A DNA stretch of 8,565 bases from an uncultured Alistipes sp. GTDB taxonomy: Bacteria > Bacteroidota > Bacteroidia > Bacteroidales > Rikenellaceae. Under the pieces are notes generated by a model. That model was not told where the DNA came from, made no database searches, and saw nothing but the letters and a program-made list of their open reading frames with translations. Position 1 is the first letter of the stretch. The number at the start of each line of letters is the position of its first letter. This document shows, piece by piece, positions 1 to 5,263 of the stretch. The stretch is from positions 1-8,565 of the forward strand of contig CAAGGR010000031.1 in assembly GCA_900769445.1 (NCBI GenBank), given 5' to 3'. A program made the translations under genes and the position numbers.

Positions 1-18
1 ACGACGCTCTTCCGATCT
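1..18. other. Illumina adapter remnant at contig end
   Basis: These 18 bases, ACGACGCTCTTCCGATCT, are identical to the 3' end of the Illumina TruSeq read-1 (universal) adapter. Read on the minus strand they begin AGATCGGAAGAGC, which is what a short-insert read shows when it runs through into the adapter. The coding sequence of the flanking oxidoreductase gene keeps good family similarity down to about base 20 and then stops making sense. I infer that this is an untrimmed assembly end and not genomic sequence. Confidence 0.96.
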
Positions 19-526
19 GAGCAATCTTATAAGGATAGCCGTTGAGCTTTGGATCACGACCATAAGGAGTAGTAGCGGTCTTCATACCCAAGAGGGTAGT
101 AGGTGCCATCTGACCACCGGTCATACCGTAGATAGCGTTGTTGATGTAGATAGCAACGATGTTCTCGCCACGAGCAGCTGCGTGGATAGTCTCACCAGTA
201 CCGATAGCTGACATATCACCGTCACCCTGGTATGTGAAGACCATCTTCTCTGGGTTAACACGCTTGATAGCAGTAGCCACTGCACAAGCACGGCCGTGAG
301 CAGCCTGTGCCCAGTCGATGTCAATATAGTTATATGCAAATACTGAGCAACCTACTGGTGATACACCAATAGTGTCGTGCTCCAAACCCATCTCCTCGAT
401 AACCTCGGCAACGAGCTTGTGCACAGTACCGTGGCTACAGCCAGGGCAGTAGTGCATTACATTAGGCAAGATAAGCTTAGACTTGCCAAATACCAAATTC
501 TCTTTTTTGATTTCAACCTCTGCCAT
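1..526 (-). CDS. 2-oxoacid:ferredoxin oxidoreductase, beta (TPP-binding) subunit, partial
   Basis: This is the thiamine-pyrophosphate-binding subunit of a cytoplasmic 2-ketoisovalerate/2-oxoglutarate-type ferredoxin oxidoreductase, which decarboxylates a 2-oxoacid to an acyl-CoA and passes electrons to ferredoxin. The start is the ATG at 526-524, giving MAEVEIKKENL. Visible motifs are CPGCSHG at residues 27-33, a further Cys60 in PVGCSV, and the TPP/Mg motif GDGD at 101-104 followed by NN at 129-130. C27, C30 and C60 have the spacing of Fe-S ligands in this subunit family. About 169 residues are genuine; the C-terminus is missing. The reading frame stays open through the adapter, so an automatic translation would end in a false IGRAS. 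Only 4 bp separate it from the alpha-subunit stop, so they are cotranscribed. A gamma subunit would be expected further left. VOR versus KOR specificity cannot be decided from sequence alone. Confidence 0.93.
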   Translation of the reverse strand, partial: MAEVEIKKENLVFGKSKLILPNVMHYCPGCSHGTVHKLVAEVIEEMGLEHDTIGVSPVGCSVFAYNYIDIDWAQAAHGRACAVATAIKRVNPEKMVFTYQGDGDMSAIGTGETIHAAARGENIVAIYINNAIYGMTGGQMAPTTLLGMKTATTPYGRDPKLNGYPYKIAQIGRAS

Positions 527-530
527 AGTC

Positions 531-1625
531 TTATCGGTTTATAAGTTTCTCTTTAAGTGCTTTGAATACCTCATCTGGTGAGAACAACATACCGCCCAAG
601 CGGCCGTAGTGCTCAACAGGAGCCTTGCCATTAACTGCAAGACGAACATCCTCAACCATCTGGCCAGCGTTGAGCTCAGCGCAGAGGAAGCCCTTCACGC
701 CACGAGCAGCAAGCTCCTCGATAGGCTTCTTAGGGAATGGATAGAGAGTGATAGGACGCAACAAACCGAGCTTGATACCCTCAGCACGTGCCATCTCAAC
801 AGTTGCTGAGCAGATACGTGATGATGAACCGAAGGCTACGATTACATACTCAGCGTCGTCGCACTGAATAGCCTCGTAACGTACCTCGTTCTCCTCCAAT
901 GTGCGATACTTCGCCTGGAGACGCTGGTTGTTAACCTCCATAACCTCAGACTTAAGCTCAAGTGATGTGATCACGTTGCGCTCACGGTCGTCAGTCTTAC
1001 CAATAAGTGCCCAGCTCTTGCACTCTGCAGCGATCTCCTCCTTAGTCTTGCGAGGACGCTGTGGAGCGAGAACCACCTTCTCCATCATCTGACCGATACA
1101 ACCGTCAGCGAGGATCATAGCAGGGTTACGATACTTGAATGCAAGGTCGAAAGCATCTGCTACGAAGTCGTGCATCTCCTGAACTGAGTTAGGAGCCAAC
1201 ACGATGAGGTGGAAGTCACCGTGAGCACCACCCTTACAAGCCTGGAAGTAGTCAGACTGTGAAGGCTGGATAGTACCAAGACCTGGACCACCACGCTGGC
1301 AGTTAACGATAACACATGGAAGCTCAGCACCTGCGAGGTAGCTCAAGCCCTCTGACATAAGGCTGACACCTGGTGATGATGATGATGTCATCACACGCTT
1401 GCCTGTAGCGGCACCGCCGTAAACCATATTGATTGAAGATACCTCAGACTCTGCCTGAAGAACAACCATACCGGTAGTCTCCCAAGGCTTCTCCTCCATA
1501 AGTGTCTCCATAACCTCCGACTGAGGAGTGATAGGGTAGCCAAAATAGCCGTCGCAACCGTAGCGAATTGCTGCGTGAGCAATCACCTCGTTGCCCTTCA
1601 TAAGTTTTACCTCTTTCTCTGCCAT
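531..1625 (-). CDS. vorB: 2-oxoacid:ferredoxin oxidoreductase, alpha subunit (VorB/KorA type)
   Basis: The 364-residue alpha subunit pairs with the beta subunit to build the active site of a 2-oxoacid:ferredoxin oxidoreductase. The N-terminal half is the pyrimidine-binding (PYR) domain, with GNEVIAHAAIRYGCDGYFGY followed by the conserved YPITP motif near residues 30-34. The middle carries a glycine-rich stretch (GGPGLGTIQPSQSDYF). The C-terminal third has the transketolase-C-like domain II (VIVAFGSSSR, then LLRPITLYPFP). The length matches the roughly 350-365-residue proteins usually named 3-methyl-2-oxobutanoate dehydrogenase subunit VorB, and lacks the fused gamma domain of longer KorA proteins. 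The ATG at 1625-1623 starts 3 bp after the ferredoxin stop codon, and the next gene starts 4 bp after this one ends, so the three form one operon. The role is probably anaerobic branched-chain or 2-oxoglutarate metabolism, either oxidative or CO2-fixing. The substrate is inferred. Confidence 0.93.
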   Translation of the reverse strand: MAEKEVKLMKGNEVIAHAAIRYGCDGYFGYPITPQSEVMETLMEEKPWETTGMVVLQAESEVSSINMVYGGAATGKRVMTSSSSPGVSLMSEGLSYLAGAELPCVIVNCQRGGPGLGTIQPSQSDYFQACKGGAHGDFHLIVLAPNSVQEMHDFVADAFDLAFKYRNPAMILADGCIGQMMEKVVLAPQRPRKTKEEIAAECKSWALIGKTDDRERNVITSLELKSEVMEVNNQRLQAKYRTLEENEVRYEAIQCDDAEYVIVAFGSSSRICSATVEMARAEGIKLGLLRPITLYPFPKKPIEELAARGVKGFLCAELNAGQMVEDVRLAVNGKAPVEHYGRLGGMLFSPDEVFKALKEKLINR

Positions 1626-1628
1626 AGT

Positions 1629-1856
1629 TTACTCGAATTTTTGGCGATACACCGTTAGACAACTATCCGGACAGATGATAGCGCAAGATGCGCAACCAGT
1701 ACAAGTATCCGGCTCAACCATCAATGCGAAGGGATAACCCTTGCCATTTACTTCAGTCGATAGACCGAGCGTCTTAGTAGGACATGATGCAACACATACA
1801 CCACAACCCTTGCAATGCTCTGTATCTACGACAACTGTTCCTTTGATTTTTGCCAT
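1629..1856 (-). CDS. 2x[4Fe-4S] ferredoxin subunit of 2-oxoacid oxidoreductase
   Basis: This 75-residue ferredoxin-type protein has two classical cluster motifs: CKGCGVCVASCP near residues 17-28 and CTGCASCAIICP near residues 52-63. Each supplies four cysteines, so it should carry two [4Fe-4S] clusters that take electrons from the TPP site to the soluble ferredoxin pool. It corresponds to the delta (VorC/KorD) subunit. The 75-residue length and first position in the operon are usual for Bacteroidales. The ATG at 1856-1854 is the only sensible start; no Shine-Dalgarno sequence precedes it, as is common in this phylum. The 3-bp gap to the alpha subunit indicates translational coupling. Confidence 0.94.
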   Translation of the reverse strand: MAKIKGTVVVDTEHCKGCGVCVASCPTKTLGLSTEVNGKGYPFALMVEPDTCTGCASCAIICPDSCLTVYRQKFE

Positions 1857-1883
1857 ACGACAGTAGTTTTATAGATTGTTAAA

Positions 1884-1919
1884 TGTTTGGTTTTCTCTTT
1901 ATGCGGAATTAACCAAACA
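1884..1919. repeat. 9-bp perfect inverted repeat at the oxidoreductase promoter
   Basis: TGTTTGGTT (1884-1892) and AACCAAACA (1911-1919) are perfect reverse complements with an 18-bp spacer. The right arm overlaps the predicted -7 box and start point and the left arm lies in the leader. The arms could be operator half-sites or a stem in the leader RNA. Function is inferred from position only. Confidence 0.6.
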
Positions 1920-1925
1920 AATATA
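1918..1925 (-). promoter_or_regulatory. Putative -7 box of the oxidoreductase operon promoter
   Basis: On the minus strand these bases read TATATTTG, a full match to the Bacteroidota -7 consensus TAnnTTTG, 62 bp upstream of the ferredoxin ATG. I see no clear TTTG at -33, so the promoter may be weak or activator-dependent. A transcript would start near 1911 with a leader of about 55 nt. The box overlaps one arm of a 9-bp inverted repeat. Confidence 0.5.
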
Positions 1926-2067
1926 GACATAATTTCTCAATCTACCTACACTTTTTCGAAATATTTTTTCACCCCATTTTGATATGGTTTAGTAATTAGA
2001 AAGTTATACCAAGATTAGTGATGAGAAATTGGTGTTTGGTAGTGGTATTATGCGCAGTGTTTTTTTT

Positions 2068-2207
2068 AGGGAAAAGGGCCAAAAGGGGGAAAAGGGGCAG
2101 AAAAGGGCCTAAAAGGGCAGAAAGGGAAATCTTAATAAGAATATCCCCTTTGGTCCCCTTTCGGACGCTTTGGTCCGCTTTACTCCCCTTTAGTCCCCTT
2201 TTTTTTT
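2068..2207. repeat. Converging decamer repeat array (purine arm / pyrimidine arm)
   Basis: The left arm (about 2069-2130) contains seven G-runs of 3-5 bases, starting at 2069, 2076, 2085, 2094, 2105, 2115 and 2124, separated mostly by AAAA-containing linkers. The right arm (2141-2200) is six 10-bp units in exact register with consensus TNGTCCCCTT. It is the inverted counterpart of the left arm, with two degenerate units at 2161-2180. The centre at 2131-2139 reads CTTAATAAG, which is nearly palindromic. Runs of eight T (2060-2067) and nine T (2199-2207) flank the array. The period of about 10 bp is close to one helical turn. It is not coding. I do not recognise it as a named repeat family. Confidence 0.85.
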
Positions 2208-2291
2208 GATATTGGAAATTTATTTACATAGTATCGAAACCAAAATCTCATAACAACGCAGTTGTTCGCCTTTACATTTTATATATCCAAC

Positions 2292-2321
2292 AAAAAAAGC
2301 CTGCGACGATAAATCGCAGAC
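2292..2321 (-). terminator. Rho-independent terminator of ssrA
   Basis: On the minus strand, GTCTGCGA (2321-2314) pairs with TCGCAGGC (2306-2299), including one G-U pair, around a 7-nt loop, and is followed directly by seven T (2298-2292). It starts 5 bases after the tmRNA discriminator base, where the end of ssrA should be. Confidence 0.9.
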
Positions 2322-2326
2322 CTAAG

Positions 2327-2727
2327 TGGAGGTGGCGGGGGTCGAACCCGCGTCCAAACAAGGAACCCCAGAGCTTTCTACACGTTTAGCTGACCGTTTA
2401 ATCCTTCTACTTGAGCCAGGCAGGCAGCAGCCAAACCCAAGTCCCAGCCCCTAAATCTCGCACGATAACCGAGGCACATATCGCGCTATCTCTAAATTGA
2501 TGATACCCCATAATGATTGGTCGTTAAAGAGCGGAACGACCTCTCGGGATACTCGTCGTGCAACCGCCTTGGGTTGCTCGATTAAGCTAATTTACCCGGT
2601 AAATTAAGCAGCGAGTGCGTAATTGTTATTGCCATTTATAGCTTGAGCGTTCAGTTTTACGAGACCCCACACAAGGCTCGACGTGCTTACAATCGAATTC
2701 TACCTGCTGTCAAAACCGGTCACCCCC
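2327..2727 (-). ncRNA. ssrA: transfer-messenger RNA (tmRNA)
   Basis: tmRNA enters stalled ribosomes with SmpB, is charged with alanine, and adds a degradation tag to the incomplete protein. The 5' end GGGGGTG (2727-2721) pairs with CACCTCC (2334-2328) to form the 7-bp acceptor stem, with one G-U pair. The T-arm reads GCGGGTTCGACCCCCGC just before it. The discriminator is A at 2327; the CCA tail is not encoded (CTT follows). After the acceptor comes the conserved TGACCGGTTTTGACAGC segment. The tag reading frame at 2633-2604 encodes GNNNYALAA and ends in TAA, with AAT-GGC as the likely region of the resume codon. A palindrome around 2588-2604, right after the tag stop, would be the next helix. 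The gene is 401 nt, of one-piece, non-permuted form. Both ends are set by base pairing and may be off by a base. Confidence 0.96.
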
Positions 2728-2763
2728 GTTTTTAAGAAGCGGTCATCCGCTTCTTAAAAACGG
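2726..2763. repeat. Perfect 17-bp hairpin abutting the tmRNA 5' end
   Basis: CCGTTTTTAAGAAGCGG (2726-2742) and its exact reverse complement (2747-2763) flank a 4-base loop. In the precursor tmRNA the 3' arm ends with the first two G residues of the mature molecule (2727-2726). The hairpin therefore sits on the RNase P processing site and competes with the outer two acceptor pairs. There is no T-run on either strand, so it is not a standard terminator. Confidence 0.9.
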
Positions 2764-2800
2764 AATGATACAACTTCTTTGGGTAAATTCACTGTTAGTG

Positions 2801-2822
2801 GCATCTGTGGCAATTCAGATGC
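2801..2822. repeat. 7-bp inverted repeat near the ssrA start point
   Basis: GCATCTG (2801-2807) and CAGATGC (2816-2822) are perfect reverse complements around 8 bases. The repeat lies just downstream of the predicted ssrA -7 box, at or just after the expected start of the precursor RNA. It may be a leader stem or an operator. Confidence 0.5.
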
Positions 2823-2826
2823 GGTG

Positions 2827-2856
2827 CAAAAATAGTGAAAATTTTGCTAACACAAA
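2827..2856 (-). promoter_or_regulatory. Predicted ssrA promoter
   Basis: On the minus strand TTTG (2856-2853) is followed after 18 bp by TATTTTTG (2834-2827), fitting the Bacteroidota pattern TTTG / TAnnTTTG. Transcription would begin near 2820 and give a 5' leader of roughly 90 nt containing both hairpins before mature tmRNA. Assigned by consensus only. Confidence 0.6.
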
Positions 2857-2873
2857 AATAATTTTTACATTTG
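2843..2873 (+). promoter_or_regulatory. Predicted ftsE promoter
   Basis: TTTG (2843-2846), a 19-bp spacer and TACATTTG (2866-2873) match the Bacteroidota promoter consensus exactly. The start point would be near 2880, leaving a leader of only about 10 nt before the ATG at 2890. It interleaves with the divergent ssrA promoter. Confidence 0.7.
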
Positions 2874-2889
2874 CCTAAAATTGTCGATA

Positions 2890-3606
2890 ATGAGTCAGCG
2901 TGTTGTAGATCTAAGAAATATATCTGTCTATTTGGGAGAGGGTAGACGTAGAGCCGATGGACAAAATGACCTTGTCCTATCCAATATCTCGCTTCAAGTA
3001 AACGAGGGAGAGCTTGTCTATCTTATTGGTCGTGTGGGTTCAGGCAAGAGTACATTGCTAAAAACTATGTATGCAGAGGTAGATATTGCAGAGGGCGAAG
3101 GAGAGGTTGTAGGCTTTAATTTGAAGGGTATAAAACCTCGACAAATACCATATCTTCGTCGCTCTATGGGTATTGTATTTCAGGACTTTCAGTTGCTTAA
3201 AGATAGAAATGTATTCTTCAATCTTTACGACGTGATGCGCGCTACAGGTTGGAGTAATGATGACGATATTCGTGCGCGTATAGATGAGGTTTTGCGACTT
3301 GTGGGATTGGAGGCAAAGAGCTATAAGATGCCGTTTGAACTCTCGGGTGGCGAGCAACAGCGCCTTGCTATCGCCCGCGCTTTGGTAAACAACCCTCGAC
3401 TAATTCTGGCTGACGAGCCTACGGGTAACTTAGATCCTAAGACTGCGGAGGATATTATGGAGGTCTTTCAGCGCATCGTGAAGACTGGTTGCGCTGTAGT
3501 GATGTCGACACACAATATTGCACTTATCGAGCAGTATCCATCGCGTACACTTCTATTTGCACAGGGACACCTTACTGAGGTCGATTTAGAGTCTGTTATG
3601 GAGTAA
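2890..3606 (+). CDS. ftsE: Cell-division ABC transporter ATP-binding protein FtsE
   Basis: FtsE is the cytoplasmic ATPase that, with membrane partner FtsX, couples the divisome to peptidoglycan hydrolases. Every ABC ATPase element is present: Walker A GRVGSGKST (47-55), Q-loop in VFQDFQLL, signature LSGGEQQR (151-158), Walker B LILADEP (171-177) with catalytic Glu176, D-loop NLDP, and switch His208 in STHN. The strings PYLRRSMGIVFQDFQLL and ADEPTGNLDP are strongly FtsE-like. I chose the ATG at 2890 (238 residues). The frame is open from a TTG at 2881, but that codon falls at the predicted transcription start, so a 241-residue form is less likely. No ftsX is in the window; the next gene is an unrelated lipoprotein, and stand-alone ftsE is familiar in Bacteroidota. 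A LolD-like or other class-3 ABC role is a less likely alternative. Confidence 0.92.
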   Translation: MSQRVVDLRNISVYLGEGRRRADGQNDLVLSNISLQVNEGELVYLIGRVGSGKSTLLKTMYAEVDIAEGEGEVVGFNLKGIKPRQIPYLRRSMGIVFQDFQLLKDRNVFFNLYDVMRATGWSNDDDIRARIDEVLRLVGLEAKSYKMPFELSGGEQQRLAIARALVNNPRLILADEPTGNLDPKTAEDIMEVFQRIVKTGCAVVMSTHNIALIEQYPSRTLLFAQGHLTEVDLESVME

Positions 3607-3660
3607 AAAGTGGTGGAAAGATAGTCTTATATACCTTATATATATAATTGTCCAAGTATT

Positions 3661-4527
3661 ATGAAACGATCAAGGTTTATTTTAGCAGTTATCGGAGTGC
3701 TTTCCTTTGTTGGTTGCAGTGATGAAGTGGAGTATATCTGGGATGAGAAGAGTCGTATAAATGAATATACGAATTGGATTGATGGCACCATATGTCGTAA
3801 TGTTGTGGATAATCTTGACTTTATGTTTCAAACATCTGCCTATCGCGACTCATTGCGTAATGGTGGCGATGTTAATGCTGTTATAGAGCGTCAGTTCTCA
3901 AATCCACATTTTGCCCCTCCAATGGTCAATGAGTTGGGTGAGATTTGTTGGTTTGCAAGCAATGCCGAACACTATATACAACATAATGGAGTCTCACTCG
4001 ACGAGGATGGAGCTTTGTGGAGAGCTTATGGCAGGATGGAACGCATCTGGGATGGTGTATATCAACAGCCACTTGTAGAGTATTGTGAGTGGTTTGTTAG
4101 TCGTGAGAATGGTGTGTATACCTTGTCTGGTGGTATGATTCACAACGGCCTATGGGATAAGTTTTTTACAATGAGTAACTTCGTCAATCTGAAATTTACA
4201 ACGTCAATTGCGGAGGTAGATATATGGACATATGGTGAAAACCCTGTTCATAAGAAGAAGCAGACATTGCGCTACTGTTTCAATGGCGATATCTATGCTG
4301 TCGCTGCTGGAAAGACAGATCATGACAACCGCCCACGTCCTGATATCTATATTCTTCTTGATGGTGTTACTGGTCATAATGCAAAGGAGTATATCGGAGG
4401 GATACCTGTTTTTGGCGCACCATATTTCGATGAGGGTAGAACAACAGCAACGCTATCAAACGGTACAAATTCATGGCGCATTGTCGTTGACTACACGCAG
4501 GGTGTTGTCGATTATATGAAACTTTAA
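3661..4527 (+). CDS. Putative surface-exposed lipoprotein of unknown function
   Basis: I do not recognise this 288-residue protein. It starts with a lipoprotein signal peptide: KRSR, a hydrophobic core (FILAVIGVLSFVG) and Cys19 as the lipidation site. The residue at -3 is Phe, which is permitted but not typical. Directly after the cysteine comes SDEVE. Acidic stretches at this position act as surface-export signals for lipoproteins in Bacteroides and Capnocytophaga, so an outer-membrane, probably surface, location is inferred. The mature part is rich in Trp, Tyr and Asp, has no further membrane segment, and its second half looks beta-rich. It lies 54 bp after ftsE on the same strand. Only a weak TATAATTG-like box (3643-3650) lies between, so partial cotranscription with ftsE is possible. 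Confidence 0.85.
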   Translation: MKRSRFILAVIGVLSFVGCSDEVEYIWDEKSRINEYTNWIDGTICRNVVDNLDFMFQTSAYRDSLRNGGDVNAVIERQFSNPHFAPPMVNELGEICWFASNAEHYIQHNGVSLDEDGALWRAYGRMERIWDGVYQQPLVEYCEWFVSRENGVYTLSGGMIHNGLWDKFFTMSNFVNLKFTTSIAEVDIWTYGENPVHKKKQTLRYCFNGDIYAVAAGKTDHDNRPRPDIYILLDGVTGHNAKEYIGGIPVFGAPYFDEGRTTATLSNGTNSWRIVVDYTQGVVDYMKL

Positions 4528-4539
4528 TGTATATGGCGC

Positions 4540-4578
4540 AACGCACTACGCTCTTTTGAAATTTAGAGGTAGTGCGTT
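4540..4578. terminator. Hairpin between convergent genes, possible bidirectional terminator
   Basis: AACGCACTAC (4540-4549) pairs perfectly with GTAGTGCGTT (4569-4578). After a one-base bulge, CTC (4551-4553) pairs with GAG (4566-4568), leaving a 12-nt AT-rich loop. It lies 12 bp after the lipoprotein stop and 19 bp before the end of the convergent nitroreductase gene. There is no good U-tract on either side, so termination is inferred from position and stem strength. Confidence 0.55.
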
Positions 4579-4597
4579 CACAGTTCTTATAAGGATA

Positions 4598-5212
4598 TTA
4601 CTCCTCGAAACCAAATACCAATCTGCGCTGGTGGATTGGTGTTTTTTGTATATGTGGCGCAGGATTGTCTTTAGGTAGCCCAAATGGCATCTGTGCGATA
4701 AGTCTCCAACTCTTATCTATGAGCCAGCGCTCGCTTACGGCTTTGTCAATCAATGGGTTGTAATGTTGTAGCGACGCGCCAAAACCCATATCTTCCAAGG
4801 CAGTCCAGAGCGCAAATTGCAACATTCCAGAACTCTGCTCCGACCATCGCTCTACATTCTCGGCATAGTCGGGAGCATCGATGCGTAGTTTGTGTAGCGT
4901 AGCCTCATCCTCGTAGATAAGTATTGTGCCAAATCCTGAGCGAAATGCGTTGTGTAGTTTTTGACGAGTCTTATCGAAGATGTCGCTCGGAATACGACTC
5001 TTTAACTCCTGCTCTACAATATCCCATAGTGCTAAATGTTGCTCGCCAAAGAGTACGACAACCCTTGCCGACTGCGCATTGAATGGCGATGGTACAACGG
5101 AGAGTATCGTGTCGATAGTGTCGAGAATATGCGCGGTAGACACCGGAGAGATATTCTCAAGAAGGTAGTTGCTGCGGCGGTTGGTGATCGCCTCTATAAA
5201 AGTGCGTGACAT
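4598..5212 (-). CDS. Nitroreductase family protein (FMN-dependent)
   Basis: This 204-residue cytoplasmic flavoprotein is of the nitroreductase fold (PF00881), close to the Frm2/CinD-like branch that reduces nitroaromatics or quinones with NAD(P)H. Evidence is RRSNY at residues 12-16 (the phosphate-contacting N-terminal arginines), PSPFNAQSAR at 41-50 (FMN-contacting Asn45 and Gln47), GFGTILIYED in the middle, and a C-terminal NPLID...W.ID.SWRLIAQMPFG block typical of this branch. Length is normal for the family. The physiological substrate is unknown. It lies 51 bp downstream of the deacylase gene on the same strand with no promoter match between, so they are probably cotranscribed. An 8-bp hairpin ends 5 bases before its ATG. 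Confidence 0.88.
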   Translation of the reverse strand: MSRTFIEAITNRRSNYLLENISPVSTAHILDTIDTILSVVPSPFNAQSARVVVLFGEQHLALWDIVEQELKSRIPSDIFDKTRQKLHNAFRSGFGTILIYEDEATLHKLRIDAPDYAENVERWSEQSSGMLQFALWTALEDMGFGASLQHYNPLIDKAVSERWLIDKSWRLIAQMPFGLPKDNPAPHIQKTPIHQRRLVFGFEE

Positions 5213-5217
5213 AACAA

Positions 5218-5241
5218 GTATCGGTTGTTTTTTACCGATAC
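5218..5241 (-). promoter_or_regulatory. Inverted repeat just before the nitroreductase start
   Basis: GTATCGGT (5218-5225) and ACCGATAC (5234-5241) are perfect reverse complements around an 8-base loop that is A-rich on the minus strand. In the transcript the stem ends 5 nt before the nitroreductase ATG, where a ribosome would bind. It could be a translational control stem or a repressor operator. No function is shown by sequence alone. Confidence 0.6.
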
Positions 5242-5263
5242 AGATGCAATTAGAGTGCCACGT

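Larger units (their letters stand above)
1857..2326. other. Intergenic region without a credible gene
   Basis: About 470 bases separate the oxidoreductase operon from ssrA; both are read leftward. The stretch holds the operon promoter and its inverted repeat (1884-1925), an AT-rich segment (about 1926-2059) in which I see nothing definite, the converging decamer array (2068-2207), an AT-rich segment (2208-2290) and the ssrA terminator (2292-2321). An open frame on the plus strand from GTG 2018 to 2209 crosses the decamer array. Its translation is just the repeat read as Lys/Arg/Gly-rich then Pro/Leu/Phe-rich sequence, so I do not call it a gene. Confidence 0.75.

Noticed and set aside
2060..2207. 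CRISPR array
   Set aside because: The repeat units are 10 bp, contiguous and inverted about a centre, with no unique spacers and no cas genes nearby.
2018..2209. 63-codon plus-strand open frame from GTG, Lys/Arg-rich then Pro/Leu/Phe-rich
   Set aside because: It is the translation of the decamer array and its flanks; composition follows the repeat and there is no promoter or family resemblance.
2327..2360. tRNA gene suggested by the GGTTCGACCC T-arm and acceptor sequence
   Set aside because: There are no D-arm or anticodon arms at the right distance; the 5' partner of the acceptor lies about 390 nt away, as in tmRNA.
2726..2763. Intrinsic terminator for a gene upstream of ssrA or ftsE
   Set aside because: No U-tract on either strand, and the flanking genes are divergent so no transcript needs to end here.
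3058..3357. 99-codon minus-strand open frame opposite ftsE
   Set aside because: It overlaps the ATPase core from the Walker A/helical region to the signature motif and shows no recognisable motif.
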